Origin: PLanc-01 sp034678485
GTDB taxonomy: Bacteria > Planctomycetota > Phycisphaerae > Sedimentisphaerales > Anaerobacaceae
Direction of reading: 5' to 3'
Length of the DNA stretch: 64,000 nt
NCBI GenBank assembly: GCA_034678485.1
Contig: JAXDBU010000092.1
Coordinates: 13,397 to 77,396, forward strand
The stretch's first letter is position 1, and every line of letters begins with the position of its first letter. This document shows, in pieces, positions 8,318 to 16,535 of the stretch. Below the pieces are notes generated by a model. It was given only the letters and a program-made list of their open reading frames with translations, did no database searches and was not told the DNA's origin. The position numbers and the translations under genes were made by a program.

Positions 8318-9469
8318 ATGAAGATCGTGCAAAGACATTGGACACAGCACACAGGCTGGCAATCCATTTCCACCAACGGCGTGAGTCACGAGCTTCAGTT
8401 GGCTCTCGTATTCGGTGACCTCGACATCCTCAAGCGGCGTGAATGCATCGAGGAAATCCGCACGGCATTTCCCAAGGCGCGGATCGTCGGCTGCTCGACG
8501 GCCGGTGAGATCATCGGAGAACGGGTCTTTGACAATTCCCTCACGGCTACCGGGATCTTCTTCGAGAACACCCCGTTGCGGTTTGCCCAGACCGCCGTGG
8601 AGAGTATGGAGGACAGCTTCCAGGCCGGGGTCCGACTTGCCGATGCCCTCATCGGCGACGGCTTGGTTCATGTCTTCGTCCTGTCGGACGGTCTGAATGT
8701 GAACGGCAGCGCCCTGGCGAAAGGTCTGCAGAGCAAGCTGCCGACGGACGTGAGCGTAACCGGCGGCCTCGCAGGAGATCAGGGCCGATTCAAGGAGACG
8801 ACGGTCTTCCTGGACACCCTCACGGACAAGAAGACCATCGTTGCGATCGGCTTCTATGGCAAGGCCCTCCGGGTCCGCTACGGGTCCCGCGGGGGCTGGA
8901 ATTCGTTTGGGCCGGATCGCCTTGTGACTCGGTCGAAGGCAAACGTCGTCTACGAGCTGGACGGACAATCGGTCTTGGAACTCTACAAGAAGTACCTGGG
9001 GGATCAGGCGGACGGGCTGCCGGCGACGGGACTTCTGTTTCCGCTGAGCATCTCGCTAAACGACAGCGACGAGCGTCTTGTTCGCACGATTCTGTCGATC
9101 AACGAAGCCGACGGCAGCATGACGTTCGCGGGGGATGTCCCGGAAGGCAGTCGCGCACGTTTGATGAAGGCCAATTTCGAGTGCCTTGTGGAGGGCGCCG
9201 CCGACTCGGCCAGGCAATCCCACCAGGACAACGACCCCGCCCCCAGTCTGGCAATGCTCATCAGTTGCGTGGGACGCAAGCTGGTCCTCAGACAACGAGT
9301 GGACGAGGAGGTCGAGTGCGTCCAGAACGCGTTGGGGACGAACACGGCGATGACGGGCTTCTATTCCTACGGGGAAATCTGTCCCGTCCGTCCGGACTCC
9401 AAACAGGCTGAACTGCACAACCAGACCATGACCATCACAACGTTTTCGGAGCAACCGTGCCGATCATGA
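8318..9469 (+). CDS. FIST domain sensor protein
   Basis: A 383-residue soluble protein made of the FIST N- and C-terminal domains. Seen motifs include LVFGDLDILKRRECIEEIRTAF, ARIVGCSTAGEI, VSVTGGLAGD, GFYGKALRVRYGSRGGW and, near the end, FYSYGEICP. FIST domains are predicted ligand sensors, possibly of amino-acid-like small molecules, and usually sit beside signalling output genes. The start at 8318 has an excellent ribosome-binding site, and there is no signal peptide. Its stop overlaps the ATG of a histidine kinase (ATGA), so sensor and kinase are made together. The ligand is unknown. Confidence 0.88.
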   Translation: MKIVQRHWTQHTGWQSISTNGVSHELQLALVFGDLDILKRRECIEEIRTAFPKARIVGCSTAGEIIGERVFDNSLTATGIFFENTPLRFAQTAVESMEDSFQAGVRLADALIGDGLVHVFVLSDGLNVNGSALAKGLQSKLPTDVSVTGGLAGDQGRFKETTVFLDTLTDKKTIVAIGFYGKALRVRYGSRGGWNSFGPDRLVTRSKANVVYELDGQSVLELYKKYLGDQADGLPATGLLFPLSISLNDSDERLVRTILSINEADGSMTFAGDVPEGSRARLMKANFECLVEGAADSARQSHQDNDPAPSLAMLISCVGRKLVLRQRVDEEVECVQNALGTNTAMTGFYSYGEICPVRPDSKQAELHNQTMTITTFSEQPCRS

Positions 9470-10815
9470 ACAAGCTGCTGCAGCGACAGATGACAAAACA
9501 CCTCGGGAACCCAGGTAACGTCCCGCTGGAATCGCGGCCGCTGTTCGAGGCGATCAGCGATGCATACGACAGCTTCGACGCCGACCGGCGATTGATCGAG
9601 CGCTCTTTGGACATCAGTTCGCAGGAACTCACAGAGATCAACCACCGATTGCGTGGAGAGATCGCTGAACACAGGACCACAGACGATGAACTCAGGCACT
9701 CGGTCTCCCTTCTGACAGCGACCCTGGAATCGACCGCAGACGGGATTCTGGTGGATGACCGGTGCGGACACATCAAGGGCTTCAACAAGAAGTTCGCAGC
9801 CATGTGGGGAGTCCCCGAATCGATTCTCGCGTCGAAAGAGGCCGCACCCTTGTTGTCCTTCATGCTGGGGCAATTGAAATACCCCGAGAAGACTGTTGCC
9901 AACGTGCAGAGGTTCAAGACGGACCCAATGGCCGAGACCAGCGTGGTCATCTACCTCAAGGACGGCCGGGTGTTCGACAGACACTCGAAGCCGCAGATCC
10001 TCGACGGACGGATCGTAGGCCGCGTCTGGTGCTTTCGCGATATCACCGCCCAGACCCAGCTCGTGCAGCAGTTGGAGGACGCCAATGTGGAGCTGGAGAA
10101 GGTCAACAAGGAGTTGAACAGTTTCGCGTACATCGTGTCGCACGACCTGAAGGCGCCGCTGCGAGGGATCAAGACGCTGGCCGGCTGGATTGCGACTGAC
10201 TGCGAGGACCGCCTCGATGCAGAGGGCAAAGAGCAACTGTCCCTGCTGCTGACCCGTGTCGACCGAATGCACGATCTGATCGACGGAATCCTCCAGTATT
10301 CGAGGATCGGACGGATTACCGAAGAGAAGAAGCCGGTGGATTTGAACGAACTGGTGCCGCAGGTGATCGACCTGTTGGCGGCCCCCGAACACATTGAGAT
10401 CAGGATCCTCGACCCCCTGCCCGTGGTGGAGTGCGAGCGAACCCGGATCACACAGGTCTTCCAGAACCTGATCGGCAACGCGATCAAGTACAGGGACAAG
10501 CCTCACGGACAGATCACGATCGGCTGCAACGGCGCGGACGGGTGGTGGACATTCCGTGTGGCGGACAACGGACCGGGAATCGACAAGAAGTACCACGACC
10601 GGATCTTCCAGTTGTTCCAGACCCTGTCGCCGCGTGATACGTATGAAAGCACCGGCATCGGGCTGACAATGGTCAAGAAGATCGTAGAGCTGAATCGAGG
10701 GAAAATCTGGATCGAATCCCAACTCGGCGAAGGATGCACCTTCCTTTTCACATTGCCCCAGAGAATACCGGGAGAAGTACCGAATGAGAGACTCGAGACC
10801 TGTGTTACTGGTTGA
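9466..10815 (+). CDS. Cytoplasmic PAS histidine kinase paired with FIST
   Basis: A 449-residue kinase starting at the ATG that overlaps the FIST stop. There is no membrane helix. An N-terminal coiled region (to about residue 80) leads to a PAS domain (about 80-190), a coiled linker, then the dimerisation/phosphoacceptor domain with SHDLKAPL (His226). The HATPase domain follows, with NLIGNAIKY, DNGPGID and STGIGLTMVKKI. It probably autophosphorylates in response to the FIST protein and passes phosphate to the two receivers encoded next. Its last 32 bases overlap the first receiver gene. The architecture matches phytochrome-like kinases whose partners are Rcp1-type single-domain receivers. Confidence 0.9.
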   Translation: MNKLLQRQMTKHLGNPGNVPLESRPLFEAISDAYDSFDADRRLIERSLDISSQELTEINHRLRGEIAEHRTTDDELRHSVSLLTATLESTADGILVDDRCGHIKGFNKKFAAMWGVPESILASKEAAPLLSFMLGQLKYPEKTVANVQRFKTDPMAETSVVIYLKDGRVFDRHSKPQILDGRIVGRVWCFRDITAQTQLVQQLEDANVELEKVNKELNSFAYIVSHDLKAPLRGIKTLAGWIATDCEDRLDAEGKEQLSLLLTRVDRMHDLIDGILQYSRIGRITEEKKPVDLNELVPQVIDLLAAPEHIEIRILDPLPVVECERTRITQVFQNLIGNAIKYRDKPHGQITIGCNGADGWWTFRVADNGPGIDKKYHDRIFQLFQTLSPRDTYESTGIGLTMVKKIVELNRGKIWIESQLGEGCTFLFTLPQRIPGEVPNERLETCVTG

Positions 10816-11245
10816 AGACGACAGCATCGACGCCATGACGGTGCAGAGGGCCTTTCGAGAGCTGAAAGTGACCAATCCGCTCCGCCGTGCCACAAACGGC
10901 GAGGAGGCACTGGCCTACCTTGGCGATGAAGCGAATGACAAGCCGTGCGTCATCCTGCTGGATTTGAACATGCCCAAGATGAACGGGACCGAGTTCCTGA
11001 GAATCGCCAAGGCTGATCCCGTGCTCAGAAGAATCCCGGTTATCGTCCTGACCACCTCCAGTGAGGAGCGAGACGTCGTGGAGAGCTTCCGGCAGAGTGC
11101 AGCCGGTTACATTATCAAGCCCGTCGATTACAGGAACTTCGTGGAAGCGATCCGGACCATCGACGTGTACTGGACGCTGAGCGAGCTGCCTCTCGAGAAG
11201 ACGGAGGACGCCCATGCCATGTGCCAAGCCAATACTGCTGATTGA
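10784..11245 (+). CDS. Single-domain response regulator, Rcp1 type (first of pair)
   Basis: A 153-residue receiver with no output domain. The acidic pair Glu11/Asp12, phosphoacceptor Asp60 in LLDLNMPKMNG, Thr in VLTTSSEERD and Lys in YIIKPVDY are all intact. The long insertion around the last strand is typical of Rcp1-like receivers that serve bacteriophytochrome-type kinases. It starts 32 bases inside the kinase gene and ends 32 bases inside the next receiver gene, so all three are translationally coupled. With no DNA-binding domain it must act by protein contact or phosphorelay. Confidence 0.9.
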   Translation: MRDSRPVLLVEDDSIDAMTVQRAFRELKVTNPLRRATNGEEALAYLGDEANDKPCVILLDLNMPKMNGTEFLRIAKADPVLRRIPVIVLTTSSEERDVVESFRQSAAGYIIKPVDYRNFVEAIRTIDVYWTLSELPLEKTEDAHAMCQANTAD

Positions 11246-11636
11246 AGATGACCCTGTCGACGCCCTGGCCATTCGACGGGCCCTCAACGACACAAACGTC
11301 GGAGACACGATCGTCCATGCCTCCTGCGCCCACGAGGCCCTGGCATTCCTTCACTCATGCCGGAGCTGCAGGCCCACCTTGATCCTGCTCGACCTGAATA
11401 TGCCGGGTACCGACGGCCTGACGTTCTTGCAGGTCGTCAAGGGCGATCCGTCCCTTCGAGACATCCCCATCGTCGCCCTGACCGCCTCGGATGAAGCCCG
11501 GGACATTGCCCGCAGCTTCGACTCGGGCGTCGCCGGCTACATGGTCAAATCGCCCGACTACAAAGGCCTGCTGGAAACCGTCCGAGCCATCCAGCACTAC
11601 TGGAAGCTCAACCGACTGCCGGCCTCCCTCACCTGA
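11214..11636 (+). CDS. Single-domain response regulator, Rcp1 type (second of pair)
   Basis: A 140-residue receiver, clearly a paralogue of the one before it. It has LLIEDDPVDALAIRRAL, phosphoacceptor Asp60 in LLDLNMPGTDG, and VALTASDEARD. The conserved lysine is followed by serine (YMVKSPDY), where the first copy and most receivers have Lys-Pro. This may alter signalling speed or partner choice. GGAGGA precedes the ATG. It is the last gene of the FIST / kinase / receiver / receiver unit. The tandem pair probably arose by duplication and may split or buffer the kinase's phosphate. Confidence 0.88.
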   Translation: MPCAKPILLIEDDPVDALAIRRALNDTNVGDTIVHASCAHEALAFLHSCRSCRPTLILLDLNMPGTDGLTFLQVVKGDPSLRDIPIVALTASDEARDIARSFDSGVAGYMVKSPDYKGLLETVRAIQHYWKLNRLPASLT

Positions 11637-11748
11637 CCCGAGCGGCGATACCACAGGAACACCGATCCCCACGTCCGTCCGCACCACCGGTCTGTCTGCC
11701 CAGAGCACAGGCTGCCAAGGTTTTAGGGTGACATGGTGTTTTTTTCCT

Positions 11749-11777
11749 TTGACAACCGAAACGGCAAGTTTTATAAA
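11749..11777 (+). promoter_or_regulatory. Sigma70-type promoter of acs
   Basis: TTGACA at 11749-11754, a 17-base spacer, and TATAAA at 11772-11777 make a near-consensus promoter. The leader to the acs ATG is about 130 bases and includes a small ATGCC...GGCAT hairpin near 11795. It is among the best sigma70 matches I saw in the window. Confidence 0.75.
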
Positions 11778-11915
11778 GGAGGCTTTATATTGTATGCCTC
11801 TTCGGCATCGCTGTGATGTCCGGTGTCCGGCCCTTTTGATAAGCAGAAGGCGGCAGGCCGAAGACATCCGCGGCGCCCGCGGAGACGAAAGTACTTATCA
11901 CACAAGGAGATTGCT

Positions 11916-13895
11916 ATGGCACCAGAGAAGGCGATCAGTTCGCTAATGACGGAGACGCGGACGTTTGCACCGCCGGAGCACATCAGGAAAACGGCCTATG
12001 TATCCAGCGTGGAGCAGTATAAGAAGATGTGGGAGCGGTCGATCAACGATCCCGATGGATTCTGGCTCGAGCAAGCCCAGTCGCTGACGTGGTTCAAGAG
12101 GCCGACGGAGAGTCTGCGGTACACCTGGGACACTGCTGCCCGCAAGATAGAGCACACATGGTTCGCCGACGGGCAAATCAATGTCTCCTACAATTGTCTG
12201 GACCGCCATCTCAGTACCCCAGTGGCCAAGAAGACGGCGCTGATCTGGCAGGGTGAAATCGACTCGGCCGTCAGGAAGTATACCTACGAGCAGCTTCACA
12301 AAGAAGTCTGCAAGTTCGCCAATGTGCTGAAGAGCAAGGGGATTCGCAAGGGCGACCGTGTCGCGATCTACATGCCCATGATCCCGGAACTGCCCATCGC
12401 GATGCTTGCGTGCGCCCGCATCGGCGCCATCCACTCCATTATCTTCGGCGGCTTCAGCGCCGATGCGCTGGAGGGTCGAATCAACGACTCCGACTGCCGG
12501 GTGCTGATCACGGCGAACGTCTCGCTCCGCGCCGGCAAACATATCCCCCTCAAGGCCATCGCCGACGAGGCGCTCCGCAAGACCCCATCGATCGAGAACG
12601 TCATCGTTGTCAAGGTGACGGACGATCCCTGCGCCATGCAGCAAGACCGCGACACCTGGTACGAAGACGAGATCGCCAAAGCCAAAGACCAGTGCGAAGC
12701 CGAGAAGATGAATGCGGAAGACCCGCTGTTCATCCTTTATACCTCCGGCTCCACCGGCAAACCCAAGGGCGTCGTCCATACGACCGCCGGCTACCTGCTG
12801 CACGTCGCGCTGAGCCACAAGGTCATCTTCGACGTCCATGACCGGGACATCTACTGGTGCACTGCCGATATCGGCTGGGTGACCGGACACAGCTACATCG
12901 TCTATGGTCCGCTGGCCAACGGGGCCACGACTCTGATGTTCGAAGGCGTTCCCACCTATCCGGACGCCGGACGATTCTGGCAGGTCTGCGACAAGTTCGG
13001 CGTAACGGTGTTCTATACGGCTCCCACCGCGATTCGCTCGCTCATGCGCCTCGGCGACGAGTGGCCCGCCAAGTACAAGCTGGATACGCTGAGGATTCTG
13101 GGCACGGTCGGCGAGCCGATCAATCCGGAAGCCTGGATATGGTACTACAAGCACATCGGTCACGAGCGATGTCCGATCGTCGACACGTGGTGGCAAACGG
13201 AAACCGGCGGCATTCTGATCACGCCGTTGCCCGGCGCATTCACGCTCAAACCGGGAAGCGCCACCCGGCCTTTCTTCGGCGTCGATCCGGTCCTGCTGCG
13301 CGATGACGCCAGCCAGTGCGGCCCGAACGAAGGGGGTAAGCTCTGTATCCGCAGGCCCTGGCCGGGCATGATGCGAACCATGTGGGGCGACCACGACCGA
13401 TTCATCGACACGTACTTCACCATGTTCCCGGATCAGTACTTCACCGGCGACGGCTGCCGTGTCGATCCGGACGGCGATTACTGGCTCATGGGGCGAATCG
13501 ATGACGTCGTCAACGTCTCCGGCCACCGCATCGGAACCGCGGAGGTCGAGAGCGCCCTGGTGAGCCATGCCAAAGTGGCTGAGGCCGCGGTGACTCCCAT
13601 GCCGCACGAGATCAAGGGGCAGGCCCTTTACGCGTTCGTCACCGTCAAGGAGGGCATCCACGAGAGCGACGATCTCAAGAAGGAGCTGGTCAGCCACGTC
13701 CGCAAGGAGATCGGCCCGATCGCGGTGCCGGACGTGATCCAGTTCGCGCCGGCCCTGCCGAAAACGCGGTCCGGCAAAATCATGCGGCGAATCCTCCGCA
13801 AGATCGCCGAGAACAGCACGGACAACCTCGGCGACATCACGACCCTCGCTGATCCGAGTGTCGTGGACGTCCTGGTCAAGGGCCGAGGCAAGTGA
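11916..13895 (+). CDS. acs: Acetyl-CoA synthetase (AMP-forming)
   Basis: A 659-residue enzyme that activates acetate to acetyl-CoA through acetyl-AMP in the cytoplasm. Length and domains fit the family: an N-terminal ACS cap, AMP-binding core motif YTSGSTGKPKG, WWQTETGG, and the C-terminal catalytic loop KTRSGKIMRR. Lys621 in SGK is the residue that Pat/AcuA-type acetyltransferases acetylate to switch the enzyme off and that deacetylases restore. The start at 11916 has AAGGAGA six bases upstream. A strong promoter precedes it. An AcuC-like deacetylase and a GNAT domain protein lie within 7 kb, which fits control by reversible acetylation. Confidence 0.97.
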   Translation: MAPEKAISSLMTETRTFAPPEHIRKTAYVSSVEQYKKMWERSINDPDGFWLEQAQSLTWFKRPTESLRYTWDTAARKIEHTWFADGQINVSYNCLDRHLSTPVAKKTALIWQGEIDSAVRKYTYEQLHKEVCKFANVLKSKGIRKGDRVAIYMPMIPELPIAMLACARIGAIHSIIFGGFSADALEGRINDSDCRVLITANVSLRAGKHIPLKAIADEALRKTPSIENVIVVKVTDDPCAMQQDRDTWYEDEIAKAKDQCEAEKMNAEDPLFILYTSGSTGKPKGVVHTTAGYLLHVALSHKVIFDVHDRDIYWCTADIGWVTGHSYIVYGPLANGATTLMFEGVPTYPDAGRFWQVCDKFGVTVFYTAPTAIRSLMRLGDEWPAKYKLDTLRILGTVGEPINPEAWIWYYKHIGHERCPIVDTWWQTETGGILITPLPGAFTLKPGSATRPFFGVDPVLLRDDASQCGPNEGGKLCIRRPWPGMMRTMWGDHDRFIDTYFTMFPDQYFTGDGCRVDPDGDYWLMGRIDDVVNVSGHRIGTAEVESALVSHAKVAEAAVTPMPHEIKGQALYAFVTVKEGIHESDDLKKELVSHVRKEIGPIAVPDVIQFAPALPKTRSGKIMRRILRKIAENSTDNLGDITTLADPSVVDVLVKGRGK

Positions 13896-13903
13896 CCTCC
13901 CCA

Positions 13904-13946
13904 GGATGATGGATGATTGGAATCGATGCCCAATCATCCATCATCC
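13904..13946 (+). terminator. Perfect 17-bp hairpin after acs
   Basis: GGATGATGGATGATTGG (13904-13920) and its exact inverse complement (13930-13946) flank a 9-base loop. It begins 8 bases after the acs stop. No T-run follows, so it may protect the acs mRNA end or partly terminate rather than act as a classic terminator. The next gene's ribosome-binding site begins about 20 bases later. Confidence 0.5.
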
Positions 13947-13976
13947 TTCAGCAATCCCCCATTCCAAGGAGCAACC

Positions 13977-15248
13977 ATGGTTGATCTGGCGGCACAACAG
14001 AGCGATCTCGTCCGAGACCCGGCAACCCGCCGGGGGTGGGTGGTGACCATCGCAGGCACAGGCATCAACCTGGCCTTGGGTGTGCTGTATTCCTGGAGCG
14101 TCATCAGCAAGGAAATCCCCGCGGACTGGGCCTGGACCGAAGCAGGCAAATCATTGCCATACTCGGTCGCCTGTCTGGTGTTCGCGCTGGTCATGGTGCC
14201 CGCCGGACGCATGCAGGATCGAATCGGCCCCCGATTCGTCGCCACGATTGGAGGCATCCTGGTGGGGATCGGCATGATCGTAGCCAGTCGCACGACATCC
14301 TCGCTCGGATTCGCCCTCGGATTCGGGTTGCTTGCAGGGGCGGGCATCGGATTCGGATACGCGGCCGCCACCCCGCCGGCGGTGAAGTGGTTCTCCGCCG
14401 CACGAACGGGACTCATTGCCGGCATCGTCGTGTCGGGCTTCGGCCTGGCCAGCGTCTACGTGGCGCCCCTGGCCAAGGCACTCATCAAATCGCACGGCGT
14501 TCCTGCGACCATGTTGACGCTGGGCATAGGGTTTCTGGTGCTCGTCGTCGTCCTGGCCCAGTTGCTGCGCGTGCCCCCCAAGGGGTACGTGCCTGCGGGC
14601 ACCAAGCCGGCCGCAGCGGGTGCGGCCGCCAGGAAAGACGACTTTGCACCCAGGGAGGTCCTGCGGACCTGGCAGTTCTATGTCCTGTGGTTCATGTACG
14701 CCTGCGGGGCCGGAGCGGGCCTGATGATTATTTCCAAACTGGCCACGATGGCGCAAGTCCAAGCCGGCGTGAAACTGGGCTTCATCCTGGTCGCTGTGCT
14801 GGCCGTGGGCAACGGCGCCGGACGCATCGTAGCCGGCATGCTGTCGGACAAGATCGGCAGGAAGACGACGCTGTTCTGCTGCTTCGTGTTCCAGGCCGTC
14901 CTGATCATCGTCCTGTCGCAGGCCAAGACGGGCACTGTCTTCGGTGGAAGCGTAGCGCTCGCGATTCTGTCGGCGCTGATCGGCGCCAACTACGGAGCGA
15001 ACCTGTCGCTGTTCCCATCCGTCACCAAGGACTTCTTTGGCCTGAAGAACTTCGGCATGAACTATGGATTGGTCTTCACGGCCTGGGGACTGGGCGGCTT
15101 CATGCTCTCGCTTCTGGCCGGCAAGGTCTACGACGCGACCCAGACATTCACTTTCGCCTACTACTGCTCGGCAGGATTGCTGATCGCCGCCGCCGCGGTG
15201 ACCTTCCTGGTCAAATCCCCACAGCACCAGAACCCATCCGCGACGTAG
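13977..15248 (+). CDS. MFS transporter, oxalate/formate antiporter (OFA) family
   Basis: A 423-residue carrier with twelve predicted membrane helices. It starts at ATG 13977 behind AAGGAG. Family traits include the N-terminal RRGWVVTIAGTGINLALGVLYSWSV region, FGLLAGAGIGFGYAAATPPAVKWF in helix 4-5, and NYGANLSLFPSVTKDFFGLKNFGMNYG in the second half. These last two are hallmarks of OFA-type carriers, which move small carboxylates such as oxalate, formate or pyruvate. Its position right after acs suggests acetate or a related acid as substrate, but the sequence does not prove it. It is probably co-transcribed with acs unless the hairpin between them terminates. Confidence 0.85.
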   Translation: MVDLAAQQSDLVRDPATRRGWVVTIAGTGINLALGVLYSWSVISKEIPADWAWTEAGKSLPYSVACLVFALVMVPAGRMQDRIGPRFVATIGGILVGIGMIVASRTTSSLGFALGFGLLAGAGIGFGYAAATPPAVKWFSAARTGLIAGIVVSGFGLASVYVAPLAKALIKSHGVPATMLTLGIGFLVLVVVLAQLLRVPPKGYVPAGTKPAAAGAAARKDDFAPREVLRTWQFYVLWFMYACGAGAGLMIISKLATMAQVQAGVKLGFILVAVLAVGNGAGRIVAGMLSDKIGRKTTLFCCFVFQAVLIIVLSQAKTGTVFGGSVALAILSALIGANYGANLSLFPSVTKDFFGLKNFGMNYGLVFTAWGLGGFMLSLLAGKVYDATQTFTFAYYCSAGLLIAAAAVTFLVKSPQHQNPSAT

Positions 15249-15278
15249 GCGAATCCCGGAAATGGACACGCGATTGCA

Positions 15279-15314
15279 GGACAGCGCACAGGACGGACCT
15301 CCCGTACGCTGTCC
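15279..15314. terminator. Hairpin between convergent MFS and acuC genes
   Basis: GGACAGCG (15279-15286) pairs with CGCTGTCC (15307-15314), with a further ACGG/CCGT pairing inside the 20-base loop. It sits between the two stop codons of convergent genes, the usual place for a bidirectional terminator. It lacks a clear T-run. Confidence 0.45.
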
Positions 15315-15331
15315 GTCTCCGGGGCTGCGTC

Positions 15332-16468
15332 TCACAGGCCATGAAGGGGAAAGACCTTGGCCTTGATCGTCTCGATGGATGCCTCCAGGGCCGGCAGGAC
15401 CATCTCCCGTTGCTGACTCGTCACAGGCAGTTCCCTGTCACGAAGTCCCCCCTGCCAATCCGTGCTTTGGAGCATGACCCCACCGATGCTGGCGTCCATG
15501 CCCACGTCGAGATCCTGTCCCGAGAGGACCGTCCAGGCCAGCGCCCACGCCCGCACGGTGTTCTCGACGTGGTATCCGCCGCCGCCGGTCGCCAGGATCG
15601 GCTTGTTGAACCGCAGGAGGTGATTGATGACCTCGACGTACACGTTGTTCGTCAGTTGCAGATGAGCCAGAGGGTCGCCCGCGAGGGTGTCCGCGCCCAG
15701 TTCGAAGACGATCACATCGGGATTGTACCTCCCGACGAGGGGCAGGACGATCTCCTCGAACGCACAGAGATATGCCCGGTCGAAGGTCCCGACGGGCAGC
15801 GGGAGATTCACGCAGTACCCCTGGCCTTCTCCCTCGCCGATCTCGTCCTCGAAGCCGGTCCCGGGAAACAGCGTTCTGGGATTCTCGTGAAGCGAGATCG
15901 TCATCACGTCGGGGCGGTCATAGAATTTCGCGGCCACCCCATCCCCATTGTGGACATCTACATCCAGATAAAGGACCCGCTTGCCTGCTTCCGCCAGAAC
16001 CGCACAGGCGAGGGCATTGTCATTCACATAGCAGAAGCCGGCCGCTTTCTCCGGGAACGCGTGATGGTAGCCGCCGGACGGGTTGAACGCAATTCGAGCG
16101 TCCCCGGAGAGAATCATCTCGGCACCCACCAGAGTCCCTCCGGCAGCGAGCACCGCGTAGTCGTACATCCCGTGGAAGATCGGACAATCGGACGTCCCGA
16201 TACCCATATGCAGCGCGTTCAGCTCCCACTTGCCCTTCTGGGCGCTCTGGAGCGCGTGCAGGTAGCGAGCGGAATGGAACCTCTTCAGGACCGTTCGCGG
16301 CGCAGGCGTCGGCGGCACCTCACGCGACGTCTCGCTCCAGAGCAATCCCATGGTGTACAGGACCCTTCGGGTGCGTCCGGCTCGTTCGGTCTTGAACGGG
16401 CAGTCCTCAGGATAGCGGTATTTCTCGATCTCTTCCGAGTGGATAAATACGGCTTTTCGTGTGGACAA
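15332..16468 (-). CDS. acuC: AcuC-like class I histone deacetylase family protein
   Basis: A 378-residue zinc-dependent deacylase. Active-site elements are all present: GGYHHAFPEKAAGFCYVND with the His135-His136 pair, LDVDVHNGDG with zinc ligands Asp171 and His173, ELGADTLAGD with the third ligand, and GGGGYH with the transition-state tyrosine. In Bacillus, AcuC reactivates acetyl-CoA synthetase by removing the acetyl group from its catalytic lysine, and acs lies 1.4 kb away here. The start is a TTG at 16468 supported by GAGG six bases upstream. It is the last gene of the minus-strand operon that also encodes a GNAT domain protein and an acetate-CoA ligase. A polyamine deacetylase role is a less likely alternative. 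Confidence 0.88.
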   Translation of the reverse strand: MSTRKAVFIHSEEIEKYRYPEDCPFKTERAGRTRRVLYTMGLLWSETSREVPPTPAPRTVLKRFHSARYLHALQSAQKGKWELNALHMGIGTSDCPIFHGMYDYAVLAAGGTLVGAEMILSGDARIAFNPSGGYHHAFPEKAAGFCYVNDNALACAVLAEAGKRVLYLDVDVHNGDGVAAKFYDRPDVMTISLHENPRTLFPGTGFEDEIGEGEGQGYCVNLPLPVGTFDRAYLCAFEEIVLPLVGRYNPDVIVFELGADTLAGDPLAHLQLTNNVYVEVINHLLRFNKPILATGGGGYHVENTVRAWALAWTVLSGQDLDVGMDASIGGVMLQSTDWQGGLRDRELPVTSQQREMVLPALEASIETIKAKVFPLHGL

Positions 16469-16535
16469 TGGCGCCTCAATTCTCCACGCGCAGCATGGGC
16501 TGGCAGCCCCTGAGAATACAGCCGGGACGGCCGGG

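Noticed and set aside
11943..13937. A 664-codon open frame antisense to acs
   Set aside because: It mirrors acs in the complementary frame, as expected from strong GC bias at third positions, and its translation has no family features.
14036..16513. An 825-codon plus-strand frame across the MFS gene and the acuC antisense
   Set aside because: It runs through two well-identified genes, one in each orientation; the product is Arg- and Pro-rich and matches nothing.
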